Source: Bradyrhizobiaceae bacterium (lineage in GTDB: Bacteria; Pseudomonadota; Alphaproteobacteria; Rhizobiales; Xanthobacteraceae). Taken from it: a stretch of 51,286 bases of DNA. The stretch spans positions 1 to 51,286 of the forward strand of contig CANKHJ010000009.1 of assembly GCA_947481635.1 (NCBI GenBank), given 5' to 3'. Under the pieces are notes generated by a model. The model searched no databases. It saw nothing but the letters and a program-made list of their open reading frames with translations, and was not told the origin of the DNA. Positions 33,088 to 42,869 of the stretch are shown here, in pieces (position 1 is the first letter of the stretch; each line of letters opens with the position of its first letter). A program made the translations under genes and the position numbers.

Positions 33088-35340
33088 ATGGCCTCCATCG
33101 AAGACACCAGAGCCCCGCGCGCCAAGTCCGCGTTCAGCGCCGCTGTGCCGCTCTATACCCCGACGCTGTTCATCTCGGCGCTGCTGCTGTTCTCGGTGCA
33201 ACCGATGTTCACCAAGATGGTGCTGCCGCGCCTCGGCGGATCGCCGGCGGTGTGGTCGGTTGCCATGGTGGCGTTCCAGGGCTTTCTGTTCGTCGGCTAT
33301 ATCTACGCGCATCTCTTGGCGCGCCTGCTCGCACCGGCGCGCGCCGCCTTGCTGCATCTCGCCTTGCTCGCGCTCGCCGCGGCGATGTTGCCGCTCGGTG
33401 TAGCGGCCGGCTTCGATACACCGCCGTCAGACGGCGTCACGTTGTGGCTGGTCGGCCTGTTTACATTGTCGATTGGGTTTCCTTTCATTGCGCTATCGGC
33501 GACTGCGCCATTGCTGCAATCGTGGTTTGCGGCCAGCGGCCATCCGCAGGCCGGCAATCCGTATGTGCTTTATGCGGCCTCCAACCTCGGCTCGTTCTGC
33601 GCGCTGCTCGCCTATCCGTTCCTGATCGAGCCGATGCTGACGTTGCAGGGGCAGTCGCTCGCCTGGTCGGCCGGCTTCTCGTTGCTGGCGCTGCTGGTCG
33701 CGATGGCGGCGTGCATCGCCACGTCACGGGTGATCGCGCAATCGGCTTCGATCCGCGTCGAGTCGCCAGCCGCGGGCGTCATGCAGCGTCTCGCCTGGAT
33801 GCTCCTGTCGGCAATCCCGGCGGGACTGGTGGTGGCGGTGACCGCCTACATCACCACCGATGTCGCTGCCGCGCCGTTCCTCTGGGTATTTCCGCTCGCG
33901 CTCTATCTGCTCACCTTCGTCGCAGTGTTCCGCGCGCGGCCCTGGCTGCCGCATGATGCCGTATTGCGTTATCTGCCTTACGTGATCGCGCCGTTGGCGG
34001 TGAGCGTGTTCGGACGAGACAAGGTGTTCTTCCTCGCCACCATCGCGCTCAACCTGGTGGCCTTCGTGATGATCGCGCTCGCCTGCCACGGCGAGGCGTA
34101 TCGCCGCCGTCCGTCGGCTGATCGGCTGACCGAATTCTATCTCTGGACCTCGTTTGGCGGCGTACTCGGTGGCGTATTTGCCGGTCTGCTGGCGCCGAAC
34201 CTGTTCAACGACATCTACGAATATCCGATCCTGATCCTGGCGGCGCTGCTGGCTTTGCCGGCGGTGTGGAACGGTGGCGTCCGCCATGGGTTGCGCGAAG
34301 CCGCGCCCGGACTGATCGCGGCGCTATCGGTCGCCGTCGTGCTGTCGCTGGTCGACATCCCGCGCGCGCTCGATCTCGATCTGGTGCGCCACGTTGCCGT
34401 AGTCGGCATTGCCGCGCTGATGCTGTTCCTTGCGCGCCGGCCGGCGCGCTTCGCGGGCTTCGCGGTGCTGGCTTTCACTGTGACCGGGCTGTGGCAGCCG
34501 GGAATGACAATAGTCGCCAAGGCGCGCAGCTTCTTCGGCGTGCATCATGTGGTCGAGACATCCGATGGGGCTTACCGCCTGTTGTTTCACGGCACGACTT
34601 TGCATGGCGCCGAGCGCGTGCGCGATGTTATCGGACAACCCATCGGCGACCGGCCGGAGCCGCTGACCTATTATTATTTCGGCGGGCCGATTTCCGAAGC
34701 GGTGCAGGCGGCGCGCAGCGCGAACGGCTTGGCGCGCGTCGCCGCGGTCGGTCTCGGCACCGGTTCGCTGGCCTGCCATCGCCGCGCGGGCGAGGACTGG
34801 CAGTTCTTCGAAATCGATCCGGAGGTGGTGCGCATCGCGCGCGATCCGCGCCTGTTCCGCTTTCTCAGCGCCTGCGCGCCGGATGCACGCATCGTGTTGG
34901 GCGACGGCCGTCTGACGCTCGCGGCATCGCCGGATCGTTACGACCTCATCGTGCTCGACGTGTTCTCGTCCGACGCCATTCCGGTCCATGTGCTGACGCG
35001 CGAGGCGTTTGCCGGCTATCTGGCGCGGCTCACGCCGCGCGGCGTCATCGCGGTGCATGTCTCGAACCGTCATATGGAGCTTGCGGGGATCGTTGCCGCG
35101 GTGGCGCAGGATTCCGGTCTCGTCGCTTATGTCCGGCGCGACGACACGATTTCCGATCTGGCGGAGGATTATCGCTCCAATGCCGAGGTGGTGGTGCTGG
35201 CGCGTAACGTCGCCGATCTCGGCGGGCTGCCGTCGCGCAAGGGCTGGCGTGCGATCGAACCGCCGGCCGGCGTGACCGCCTGGACCGACGACTATTCCGA
35301 TATCTTGCGCGCCATCCTGCGCAGGAAATTCGGCGGCTGA
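33088..35340 (+). CDS. polytopic membrane protein fused to spermidine-synthase-like domain
   Basis: A 750-residue protein. The first about 480 residues form roughly 12-14 membrane segments (VQPMFTKMVLPRLGGSPAVWS near the start is typical of these fused proteins). The last about 250 residues fold like aminopropyl- or methyltransferases: VAAVGLGTGSLACH is the nucleotide-binding strand, FFEIDPEVV the acidic second strand and LGDGRLTL the third. The usual polyamine-binding DSTDP motif is replaced by DVFSSDAIP, so spermidine synthesis is doubtful. The function of this fused family is not known. Its 3' end overlaps the convergent oxidoreductase gene by 49 bases. A RBS is not obvious, but the start fits the first membrane segment. 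Confidence 0.88.
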   Translation: MASIEDTRAPRAKSAFSAAVPLYTPTLFISALLLFSVQPMFTKMVLPRLGGSPAVWSVAMVAFQGFLFVGYIYAHLLARLLAPARAALLHLALLALAAAMLPLGVAAGFDTPPSDGVTLWLVGLFTLSIGFPFIALSATAPLLQSWFAASGHPQAGNPYVLYAASNLGSFCALLAYPFLIEPMLTLQGQSLAWSAGFSLLALLVAMAACIATSRVIAQSASIRVESPAAGVMQRLAWMLLSAIPAGLVVAVTAYITTDVAAAPFLWVFPLALYLLTFVAVFRARPWLPHDAVLRYLPYVIAPLAVSVFGRDKVFFLATIALNLVAFVMIALACHGEAYRRRPSADRLTEFYLWTSFGGVLGGVFAGLLAPNLFNDIYEYPILILAALLALPAVWNGGVRHGLREAAPGLIAALSVAVVLSLVDIPRALDLDLVRHVAVVGIAALMLFLARRPARFAGFAVLAFTVTGLWQPGMTIVAKARSFFGVHHVVETSDGAYRLLFHGTTLHGAERVRDVIGQPIGDRPEPLTYYYFGGPISEAVQAARSANGLARVAAVGLGTGSLACHRRAGEDWQFFEIDPEVVRIARDPRLFRFLSACAPDARIVLGDGRLTLAASPDRYDLIVLDVFSSDAIPVHVLTREAFAGYLARLTPRGVIAVHVSNRHMELAGIVAAVAQDSGLVAYVRRDDTISDLAEDYRSNAEVVVLARNVADLGGLPSRKGWRAIEPPAGVTAWTDDYSDILRAILRRKFGG

Positions 35341-36923
35341 AGATCGTCGATCACGGCCTTCGCCGCGTTATGTCCCGGCGCACCGGTGACGCCGCCGCCG
35401 GGATGCGCGCCTGAGCCGCAGAGGTAAAGCCCGGCCAGCGGCATGCGGTAGTCGGCATGGCCGAGCATCGGGCGCGCCGAGAATAACTGGTCGAGCGTCA
35501 GCGCGCCGTGGAAGATGTCGCCATTCACCAGGCCGAAATCGCGTTCGAGGTCGAGCGGCGAGTTGATCTGGCGGCCGAGCACGCTCTGCTTGAAGCCCGG
35601 CGCGTAGCGGTCGACGGTGTCGATCATCAGGTCGGCGACCTCGTCACGATGGTCGTCCCAGGATGCGCCGCCCGGAAGCTGCGGCGCGACATGTTGACAG
35701 AACAGGCTCGCCACATGCGCGCCGGCGGGCGCCAGTGAATCGTCGAGCGTCGAGGGGATCAGCATTTCGACGATCGGGTTGCGGCTCCAGCCATGCAGCG
35801 CGCAGTCGTGATAGGCGCGGTCCATATAAGCCGGCGACGGCGCGAGGATGATGCCGGCGGTGTGATGATCGCCGATCTCCGGCAGTGCCGTGAAGCGCGG
35901 CAATTCCGACAGCGCGACATTCATCCGGAAGGTGCCGGAGCCGGACTTCCAGCCGCGCATGCGGGCATTCACCGACGGCAGAACCGCGCCGGCGGGTAGC
36001 AAGTTCTCGAACAACAATTTCGGATGGACGTTGGCGATCACGGATGTCGCGCGCAGCGTCGTGCCATCGGCAAGCACCACACCGCTGGCGCGCCCGCGCT
36101 CGACGATGATCTCGCGGACGCCGTTACCTGTGGTGATCTCCGCGCCGTGCGCCTGCGCCGCTTTGCCCATGGCCTGTGTGATCGCGCCCATGCCGCCGAT
36201 GGCGTGGCCCCATGCGCCTTTCTTGCCGTTCACCTCGCCGAAGGCGTGATGCAGCAGCACGTAGGCGGTGCCGGGCGTGTAGGGGCTCGCGTAATTGCCG
36301 ACGATGGAATCGAAGCCGAGCACGGCCTTGATCGGGTCGCTCTCGAACCAGCGGTCGAGGTAGTCGCCGGCCGATTTGGTGAACAGGTCGAGCAGCGCGC
36401 GCCGGCCTTCCATGTTGAGCCGGCGGATGCGGTTGCCGAGGATCGCGGCTTTGATCGCTTCGGCCGCGGACCGCGTGATGCCTCCCGCGACCACGTTCGG
36501 TGGTGCCTGCAGTACGACGTCGCGCAGCACGTCGGCGATCCGCTCGATCTCGGCGCAATAGCCGGAATAATTCGCCGCGTCGCGTGTGCTGAATTTCGCG
36601 ATCCCGGCCTGGTTGCGGCCTTCGCCGGTGAGCAGATAGCGTCCGTCTTCCGTCGGCAGGAAATTCTGTGCGCGGCGCTCGACGATGCGCAAGCCATGGT
36701 CGTGCAGCCGCAGGTCGCGGATGATCCTGGGGTTGAGCAGGCTGACGGTGTAGGCCGCGACCGAGTTGCGGAAGCCGGGGTGGAATTCCTGCGTCACGGC
36801 CGCGCCGCCGATGACGCTGCGCCGTTCCACCACGCGGGTCTTCAGCCCGGCCATGCCGAGATAGGCCGCGCAGGTGAGGCCGTTATGACCGGCGCCGATG
36901 ATGATCGCGTCGAGCTCTGCCAT
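35292..36923 (-). CDS. FAD-dependent oxidoreductase, phytoene desaturase/PYROXD2-like
   Basis: A 543-residue flavoprotein. The dinucleotide motif IIIGAGHNGLTCAAYLGMAG lies at 7-26, followed by ERRSVIGGAAVTQEFHPGF. A second conserved region near the C-terminus reads LYLCGSGAHPGGGVTGAPGHNAA, holding the FAD pyrophosphate. This layout matches the carotenoid-desaturase-related PYROXD2 group, whose substrates in bacteria are mostly unknown. No carotenoid genes are nearby. The start lies four bases after the meaB stop, so it is the last gene of the long leftward train. The 3' end overlaps the convergent membrane-protein gene. Confidence 0.88.
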   Translation of the reverse strand: MAELDAIIIGAGHNGLTCAAYLGMAGLKTRVVERRSVIGGAAVTQEFHPGFRNSVAAYTVSLLNPRIIRDLRLHDHGLRIVERRAQNFLPTEDGRYLLTGEGRNQAGIAKFSTRDAANYSGYCAEIERIADVLRDVVLQAPPNVVAGGITRSAAEAIKAAILGNRIRRLNMEGRRALLDLFTKSAGDYLDRWFESDPIKAVLGFDSIVGNYASPYTPGTAYVLLHHAFGEVNGKKGAWGHAIGGMGAITQAMGKAAQAHGAEITTGNGVREIIVERGRASGVVLADGTTLRATSVIANVHPKLLFENLLPAGAVLPSVNARMRGWKSGSGTFRMNVALSELPRFTALPEIGDHHTAGIILAPSPAYMDRAYHDCALHGWSRNPIVEMLIPSTLDDSLAPAGAHVASLFCQHVAPQLPGGASWDDHRDEVADLMIDTVDRYAPGFKQSVLGRQINSPLDLERDFGLVNGDIFHGALTLDQLFSARPMLGHADYRMPLAGLYLCGSGAHPGGGVTGAPGHNAAKAVIDDLQPPNFLRRMARKISE

Positions 36924-36926
36924 CGC

Positions 36927-37922
36927 TCACAACCCCAGCAATTGAGCGATCTGGTTCGCGGCCAGCGTCGGCGTCAGCGTGCCGGCGGAAACCTGCGCTT
37001 CGATCTTGGGCAGCTTCGACTTGAGCGCGGGATCGGACCGCAGCCGGCCGGCGAGGCGGTCGTCGAGCATCGCCCACATCCATTTCACCTGCTGCCGCCG
37101 CCGCCGCGCCGCGAATTCGCCCGCGCCGGTCATCACACTCCGGTGCGCGGTGACGGTCTCCCACAATTCGTCGATGCCGGTGTTGGCCAGGGCCGAGTAG
37201 GTCAGCACAGGCACCGGCCAATGTACCGAGGTCGGCACCAGGATCTGCAGCGCCGCGCGATATTCGGCGGCGGCACGTCTGGCGCGGGTGACATTGTCGC
37301 CGTCAGCTTTGTTGACGGCAATCAGGTCCGCGATCTCGACGACGCCCTTCTTGAGGCCCTGAAGCTCGTCGCCGGCGCCGGGTAGCATCAGCACCAGGAA
37401 TGTGTCGGTCATGTCGGCGACCGCGGTCTCGGATTGTCCGATCCCGATAGTCTCGATCAGGATCACGTCATATCCGGCCGCCTCACAGAGCAGCATGGTC
37501 TCGCGCGTCTTCGCCGCGACGCCGCCCAATGTTCCCGACGCCGGGGAGGGGCGGATGAAGGCGTTGGGATCGGCCGCAAGCTGCACCATGCGGGTCTTGT
37601 CGCCGAGGATCGAACCGCCGGTGCGCGCCGAAGACGGATCCACCGCCAGCACCGCAACTTTGTGCCCGCGCCCGGTGAGGTAAATGCCAAGCGTGTCGAT
37701 GCTGGTCGACTTGCCGACGCCCGGCGCGCCGGTGATGCCGACGCGCATCGCGTTGCCGGTCGCGGGGAGCAAGTCCTGCAACAGGTCGGCGGCGGATGTC
37801 TGGTGATCGGCGCGCCGACTTTCGATCAGCGTGATGGCGCGCGCGAGCGAAGCGCGGTCGCCGGCGCGGATTCCTGCAGCGAGGACGCCAGCCGGCACCG
37901 GACTCGCCCGCGCAGCTTTCAC
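36927..37922 (-). CDS. meaB: methylmalonyl-CoA mutase-associated GTPase MeaB
   Basis: A 331-residue G3E-type P-loop GTPase that protects and reloads adenosylcobalamin-dependent methylmalonyl-CoA mutase. Walker A is GAPGVGKST (65-73), AVDPSSARTGGSILGDKTRM contains the switch I and metal-binding region, ETIGIGQSE lies in switch II, and NKADGDN is the guanine-specificity motif. The helical arms at both ends and the length fit MeaB/ArgK. It begins with GTG at 37922, overlapping the stop of the cyclase-family gene by GTGA. The mutase subunit genes lie just upstream in the same direction, so the chaperone and its client are co-expressed. Confidence 0.95.
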   Translation of the reverse strand: MKAARASPVPAGVLAAGIRAGDRASLARAITLIESRRADHQTSAADLLQDLLPATGNAMRVGITGAPGVGKSTSIDTLGIYLTGRGHKVAVLAVDPSSARTGGSILGDKTRMVQLAADPNAFIRPSPASGTLGGVAAKTRETMLLCEAAGYDVILIETIGIGQSETAVADMTDTFLVLMLPGAGDELQGLKKGVVEIADLIAVNKADGDNVTRARRAAAEYRAALQILVPTSVHWPVPVLTYSALANTGIDELWETVTAHRSVMTGAGEFAARRRRQQVKWMWAMLDDRLAGRLRSDPALKSKLPKIEAQVSAGTLTPTLAANQIAQLLGL

Positions 37923-38728
37923 GGCAGGATCGCGAACGCACGCGCCGGGAAGCCGAGGCCGTCCTTCACCTTGGGCCAGGTGACGACGATCAGCGCGCCC
38001 TTGGCCGGCACCTTGTCGAGATTGGCCATCACCTCGATCTGGAAATGGCCCTGTTGCAACAGCCAGGTCTCGGAGTCCATTTTGTCGGTGATGTCGGTGT
38101 CGAGCGATTCATGGCCGGTCGCGGTCACGCCGCGCTGCTGATATAGAAACTTGATCGTATCGAACGACCAGGCCGGGAATGGCGCGCGCTTGAAGCGTTC
38201 CGGATTGGAGGTGAAGTCCTTGTACATGTCGGTGCGCAAAGCCACGAAGGCGCCCTTCGGCACGCGGCCATTCTTTCGCTCCCAGGCGCTCAGGTCGTCG
38301 ACCGAGAAAGCGTGGTTCTCGTCCTTCGTTAGATACGGCGTGGCGTCGAGCACGACGAGTTTGAGGATCATCTGCTTGAGCGGAATCTGATCCATCGTTT
38401 GCCCGCCCTCGGCGAAATGCCCCGGCGGATCGACATGCGTGCCGTACTGCCCGACCATCTCGTAATAGGTCGTGCGGAAACCGTCTTTCGCGATGGTGTA
38501 AGCCTGCTTGGTGGCCGGATCGCCCGCGGCGGAGAATTTGGCCTGGCCGAAGCCCGACCAGACCGGGCTGTCCGGCGAGAAGCTGTGCGTCAGATCGACG
38601 AAGCGTTTCCCGCTGATGATGCGGAAGGCGCGGTCGAGGTCGCTTGCGGCCTGCGCCGGAATGGCCATGATGCCGGTGATCGCGAGAGCAGTCAGGGCGG
38701 TTACGATTCTGTGTTTCGCTATGATCAT
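37919..38728 (-). CDS. exported cyclase family protein (kynurenine formamidase-like fold)
   Basis: A 269-residue protein with a signal peptide (about 1-27, ending PAQA). The mature part has the cyclase/kynurenine-formamidase metal motif GQYGTHVDPPGHF near residues 93-105, with the HxDxPxH-type ligands, and a later TGHESLDTD segment with another probable His ligand. Such enzymes hydrolyse amides or lactones. The periplasmic location excludes simple tryptophan breakdown, so the substrate is open. It sits between the mutase large-subunit gene (31-base gap) and meaB (overlap), an unexpected insertion in a B12-mutase operon. Confidence 0.87.
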   Translation of the reverse strand: MIIAKHRIVTALTALAITGIMAIPAQAASDLDRAFRIISGKRFVDLTHSFSPDSPVWSGFGQAKFSAAGDPATKQAYTIAKDGFRTTYYEMVGQYGTHVDPPGHFAEGGQTMDQIPLKQMILKLVVLDATPYLTKDENHAFSVDDLSAWERKNGRVPKGAFVALRTDMYKDFTSNPERFKRAPFPAWSFDTIKFLYQQRGVTATGHESLDTDITDKMDSETWLLQQGHFQIEVMANLDKVPAKGALIVVTWPKVKDGLGFPARAFAILP

Positions 38729-38759
38729 TGCTGTCCCCGTCTTCCCGATGTCGAAAGTG

Positions 38760-40919
38760 TTACTTCGCCGCGTCCTTGGTCTCGTATCCGAGCCGCTGGT
38801 TAAGCTGGTGAATTAAGTCTGCCGCCGCTTCGGCGATGACAGTGCCGGGCGGGAAGATCGCAGACGCGCCGGCGGCCTTCACCGCATCCCAATCCTGCGG
38901 TGGCACCACTCCGCCGACCACGATCATGATGTCGCCGCGCCCCTGCGCGTCGAGCGCGGCCTTCAGTTCCGGCACCGCGGTGAGGTGTGCGGCCGCGAGC
39001 GACGACACGCCGATGATATGCACGTCGTTCTCGACCGCCTGCCGGGCAGCCTCGCCTGGGGTCGCGAATAGCGGCCCGATGTCGACATCGAAGCCGAGGT
39101 CGGCAAAGGCAGACGCGATCACCTTCTGGCCGCGGTCGTGGCCGTCCTGCCCAATCTTGGCGACCAGGATACGCGGGCGGCGGCCTTCCGCGACTTCGAA
39201 TTCGGCGGTGAGCCGCAGCACCCGAGTGATGGCGTCGGTCATTCCCGCCTCCCGCTTGTAAACGCCCGTAATGGCGCGAGTCTCGGCGCGGTGGCGGCCG
39301 AATACTTTCTCCATCGCGTCGGAAATTTCGCCGACGGTCGCCTTGGCGCGCGCCGCGTCGATGGCGAGCGCCAGCAGGTTGCCGTTGCCTGCGCCGGCCC
39401 CGCGCGTCAGCGCGGCTAGTGCGGCGGCAACCGCGGCTGGATCACGCTCGCGCCTGAGGCGCGCCAGTTTGCCGAGCTGTAATTCGCGCACGGCTGCGTT
39501 GTCGACCTTGAGAATATCGATCGGCGGATCGCTTTCGGGACGGTATTTGTTGATGCCGATCAGCGATTGATCGCCAGCATCGATGCGCGCCTGGGTCTTT
39601 GCGGCGGCTTCCTCGATGCGCAGCTTCGGCACCCCGGCCTCGATCGCCTTGGCCATGCCGCCCAACTCTTCGACCTCGCTGATATGCGCCCAGGCTTTTT
39701 GCGCCAGATCGTGGGTCAGCCGCTCCATATAATAGGACCCGCCCCAGGCATCGACGACGCGCGTGGTGCCGCTCTCATGCGCCAGCACCAGCTGGGTATT
39801 GCGGGCGATGCGCGCCGAGAAATCGGTCGGCAGCGCCAGTGCCTCGTCGAGCGCATTGGTATGCAGCGATTGGGTATGACCCTGCGTCGCGGCCATTGCC
39901 TCGATGCAGGTGCGGACCACGTTGTTGAATACGTCCTGAGAGGCGAGCGACCAGCCCGATGTCTGTGTGTGGGCGCGCAGCGCCAGCGACTTGTCGGACT
40001 TCGGATCGAATTGCTTGATCAGCTTCGCCCACAGCATGCGCGCGGCGCGCTGCTTGGCGATCTCCATGAAATAATTCATGCCGGCGTTCCAGAAGAACGA
40101 CAGGCGCGGCGCGAACCGGTCGATATCCAGGCCGGCCGCTAAGCCGGTGCGGACATATTCGACGCCATTGGCAAGCGTATAGGCGAGCTCGAGATCGAGC
40201 GTCGCGCCGGCCTCCTGCATATGATAGCCGGAGATTGAGATCGAGTTGAATTTCGGCATATGCGCCGAGCTATAGGAGAAGATGTCGGAGATGATGCGCA
40301 AAGATGGGGCTGGCGGGTAGATATAGGTGTTGCGCACCATGAATTCTTTGAGGATGTCGTTCTGGATCGTGCCGCCGAGTTTTTCAGGTGGAACGCCCTG
40401 TTCCTCGGCCGCGACGATATACAGCGCGAGCACCGGCAGCACCGCGCCATTCATGGTCATCGACACCGTCATTTGGTCGAGCGGGATGCCGTCGAACAGC
40501 GTGCGCATGTCGTAGATCGAATCGATCGCGACGCCGGCCATCCCGACATCGCCCGAGACGCGCGGATGGTCCGAGTCATAGCCGCGATGGGTCGCGAGAT
40601 CGAACGCGACCGAAAGGCCTTTCTGTCCGGCGGCGAGATTGCGCCGGTAGAAGGCGTTGGAATCCTCTGCCGTGGAGAAGCCGGCATATTGCCGGACGGT
40701 CCAGGGCTGGGTGACATACATGGTCGGGTAGGGGCCGCGCAGGTAGGGCGCAAGGCCCGGCCAGGTGTCGAGGAAGTCGATGCCCTGGAGGTCGTTCGCG
40801 CCATAGACCGGCTTGACCGGGATGCCTTCGGGCGTGAGCCACGCCTTCGCAACCGCAAGCCGCGGCATCTGCGACGGGTCGCTCCAGGCGATGCGGGTGA
40901 AGTCAGGCACGGCGCTCAT
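38760..40919 (-). CDS. scpA: methylmalonyl-CoA mutase large (alpha) subunit
   Basis: A 719-residue adenosylcobalamin-dependent mutase that interconverts (R)-methylmalonyl-CoA and succinyl-CoA. The TIM-barrel domain contains the CoA-binding region [31 protein letters not shown]-like segment (about 65-95), and [15 protein letters not shown] near residue 350. The C-terminal cobalamin domain has the base-off motif DGHDRG (in [13 protein letters not shown]) and VVGGVVP. Length matches the active subunit. The ATG at 40919 is taken because earlier codons read through an unrelated region. It follows the small-subunit gene after 28 bases and is followed by the cyclase gene and meaB. Confidence 0.95.
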   Translation of the reverse strand: MSAVPDFTRIAWSDPSQMPRLAVAKAWLTPEGIPVKPVYGANDLQGIDFLDTWPGLAPYLRGPYPTMYVTQPWTVRQYAGFSTAEDSNAFYRRNLAAGQKGLSVAFDLATHRGYDSDHPRVSGDVGMAGVAIDSIYDMRTLFDGIPLDQMTVSMTMNGAVLPVLALYIVAAEEQGVPPEKLGGTIQNDILKEFMVRNTYIYPPAPSLRIISDIFSYSSAHMPKFNSISISGYHMQEAGATLDLELAYTLANGVEYVRTGLAAGLDIDRFAPRLSFFWNAGMNYFMEIAKQRAARMLWAKLIKQFDPKSDKSLALRAHTQTSGWSLASQDVFNNVVRTCIEAMAATQGHTQSLHTNALDEALALPTDFSARIARNTQLVLAHESGTTRVVDAWGGSYYMERLTHDLAQKAWAHISEVEELGGMAKAIEAGVPKLRIEEAAAKTQARIDAGDQSLIGINKYRPESDPPIDILKVDNAAVRELQLGKLARLRRERDPAAVAAALAALTRGAGAGNGNLLALAIDAARAKATVGEISDAMEKVFGRHRAETRAITGVYKREAGMTDAITRVLRLTAEFEVAEGRRPRILVAKIGQDGHDRGQKVIASAFADLGFDVDIGPLFATPGEAARQAVENDVHIIGVSSLAAAHLTAVPELKAALDAQGRGDIMIVVGGVVPPQDWDAVKAAGASAIFPPGTVIAEAAADLIHQLNQRLGYETKDAAK

Positions 40920-40947
40920 GCCAGGTAATCTAGCACGGCTGACGGTG

Positions 40948-42393
40948 TCATTCGAACGGCTCGGCGAGCCGCATCGGGAGCAGGGCCTCGATCCGGGCGG
41001 CATCTGCAGGCCAGGATGGCGCGGCGGCCGGAGCGACATCCAGCACCTGCGCCGGCACATCCTTGGGGTTGGCGAAGATGGTGGTGCCGACCAGCGGTTC
41101 GCGACCGTGCTTGACGGCCGCCTGCCGCGCCGCGCGGGTCTCGGCGATTTTCCGTTGCACCAGTCCCTGTTCGAAAGCCGGCCATGCGCCGCCGGCCTGC
41201 TCGATCTCCTGGAAGAAAGCCCAGCCGGAGACGCACAGCTTCTGCGTCAGGTCTTCGATGCTGCCGGAGCCGGCGGCCGGGTCGGCGACATTGGCGAGGT
41301 AGGATTCTTCCAGAAGGATCAATTGGGTGTTGCGCGCGATCCGGCGCGCCATCCGGTCCGGCAAGCCGAGCGCCAACGTGAACGGCAAGACGGTGATCGC
41401 GTCGGCACCGCCAAGTCCCGCGGCTGCGGCGGCGATGGTGCCGCGCAGGATGTTCACGTGTGGATCGCGCCGGGTCATCATGCGCCACGCCGTGTGCGCC
41501 GAGATGATGATTGGCTCCGGCGTCAGGCCGCAGGCCTCTTCGACCCGCGACCAGAGTTTCCGCAATGCGCGCAGCTTCGCCATCGTGAGGAACTGGTCGG
41601 CATCCGCGGACATGCGGAAGAACACCATGCGCCGCGCCGCATCGAGCGGCACGCCATGGGCTTCGAGTGTCCGCAGATAGGTCAGCGCCACCGCCAGCAT
41701 GGTGCCGAGTTCCTGCGCCTCGGCGGCGCCCGCATCATGGAGGATGCGGCTGTCGGCGACCGCGAAGGGGCCCTTGAAGCCCAGCCCGACGAGGTCGATC
41801 AGTGTTCGCGCGAAATCCGGAGCGATTTCCTCCCAGCGCCGCGTGACCACGCCACTTGCGAGCATCGCGCCGAGCGGCGCGATGGCGAAGCGGATATCGG
41901 TGGCGGCCGGTGCGGTGCCGCGCTGCCGCAACAGGTCGGCGAACAGGCGAGGGGCATCGGCGGCCTGCGCGCTCAATTCAAGCTCGATCGAAATTCCCGC
42001 ATCGAGATGGACGTCTTGAAGCACCGGCCCCAGCGTCGCCGCCGAAGCTTCGAGGCCAAATCCCCGCGCGCCGGGCGATCCGGCGAATACCAGCGACAGG
42101 CCGGTCGCGCCATTCTCCAATTCGTGCAGCGCGTCCGCGTTGGATGCGGCGGGATCCGGATGGTCGATCCGCTGCATCACGCGCCAGGGCGTGCCGGGCG
42201 TGCGGCCAACCACCGGCTGCGCATTGCGCGCCCGCTCCGACAGCGCCTCGATCGCGATGCCGTCAGCGGTGCGCGCGGTCAGCGTCTCGAATGGGGCGCC
42301 CTTGAGCACCTTGTCGACCAGCTTGCGCCATTGCTCGCGCGTCGCCGGCGGGAATTCGGAAGCGAGGGGCAGGCCGTCCATGGCGGGAGTCAT
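40948..42393 (-). CDS. mutA: methylmalonyl-CoA mutase small (beta) subunit, lacking the C-terminal B12-like domain
   Basis: A 481-residue protein homologous to the inactive small subunit of heterodimeric methylmalonyl-CoA mutase. It shows [52 protein letters not shown] and [15 protein letters not shown], i.e. the complete barrel domain. Many homologues carry an additional degenerate cobalamin-binding domain of about 130-150 residues. Here the chain stops after [11 protein letters not shown] and the large-subunit gene follows 28 bases later. The domain is therefore absent, either by deletion or as a lineage trait. The ATG overlaps the folK stop by four bases (ATGA), tying it to the folate genes. 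Confidence 0.9.
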   Translation of the reverse strand: MTPAMDGLPLASEFPPATREQWRKLVDKVLKGAPFETLTARTADGIAIEALSERARNAQPVVGRTPGTPWRVMQRIDHPDPAASNADALHELENGATGLSLVFAGSPGARGFGLEASAATLGPVLQDVHLDAGISIELELSAQAADAPRLFADLLRQRGTAPAATDIRFAIAPLGAMLASGVVTRRWEEIAPDFARTLIDLVGLGFKGPFAVADSRILHDAGAAEAQELGTMLAVALTYLRTLEAHGVPLDAARRMVFFRMSADADQFLTMAKLRALRKLWSRVEEACGLTPEPIIISAHTAWRMMTRRDPHVNILRGTIAAAAAGLGGADAITVLPFTLALGLPDRMARRIARNTQLILLEESYLANVADPAAGSGSIEDLTQKLCVSGWAFFQEIEQAGGAWPAFEQGLVQRKIAETRAARQAAVKHGREPLVGTTIFANPKDVPAQVLDVAPAAAPSWPADAARIEALLPMRLAEPFE

Positions 42394-42869
42394 AGGCGCT
42401 CGATGCCGGTGGTGTCGAGCAGCGCCAGGCCGTCGCGCACCGTGCGGCCTCCGATGATCCGGTCCGGCGCGATCTCCGCCAGCGGCGCCAGGACGAAGCC
42501 ACGCTCGAACAGCCGCGGATGTGGCAGCGTCAGCCGTTCGTCGTCGAGCGCCACGTCGTCATAGGCCAGGAGATCGATGTCGATTTTGCGGGGGCCCCAA
42601 CGGCGCTCGTTGGCGCGGTCGCGGCCGAACTCGCGCTCGACCGCGTTGGCACGTGCCAGCAGATCATGTGGCGCCAGGAGGGTCTCGACCCGGATGGCGG
42701 TGTTCACGAACGGGGGCTGGTCCTCGACGCCCCAGGGCGGGGTGCGGTAATTGGAGGCGCGGGCCACGAGCGTCACCGCGACACCATCGCAGAATTCGGC
42801 AATCGCCCGGTCCAGCGTCGCCGGGACGTCTCCGACATTGCCGCCGAGAGCGACCAGCGCCTCAGCCAT
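42390..42869 (-). CDS. folK: 2-amino-4-hydroxy-6-hydroxymethyldihydropteridine diphosphokinase
   Basis: A 159-residue cytoplasmic enzyme that transfers pyrophosphate from ATP to hydroxymethyldihydropterin in folate synthesis. Conserved parts are ALVALGGNVGD at the N-terminus, the YRTPPWGVEDQPPFVNTAI substrate loop and the RWGPRKIDIDLLAYDD motif with the two metal-binding aspartates. The ATG at 42869 overlaps the end of folB by eight bases. Its stop overlaps the start of the mutase small-subunit gene by ATGA. Length fits the family. Confidence 0.95.
   Translation of the reverse strand: MAEALVALGGNVGDVPATLDRAIAEFCDGVAVTLVARASNYRTPPWGVEDQPPFVNTAIRVETLLAPHDLLARANAVEREFGRDRANERRWGPRKIDIDLLAYDDVALDDERLTLPHPRLFERGFVLAPLAEIAPDRIIGGRTVRDGLALLDTTGIERL

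Noticed and set aside
33088-35340. A true spermidine synthase (SpeE)
   Set aside because: The polyamine-binding DSTDP motif is replaced, and the fused membrane part is unlike SpeE.
38760-42393. A cobalamin riboswitch controlling the mutase genes
   Set aside because: The genes overlap or nearly touch their upstream neighbours (4- to 28-base spacing), leaving no room, and no B12-box-like sequence was seen upstream of folP.
40813-42564. A 583-codon frame on the plus strand
   Set aside because: Antisense to the methylmalonyl-CoA mutase small-subunit gene and part of folK; no recognisable domain.
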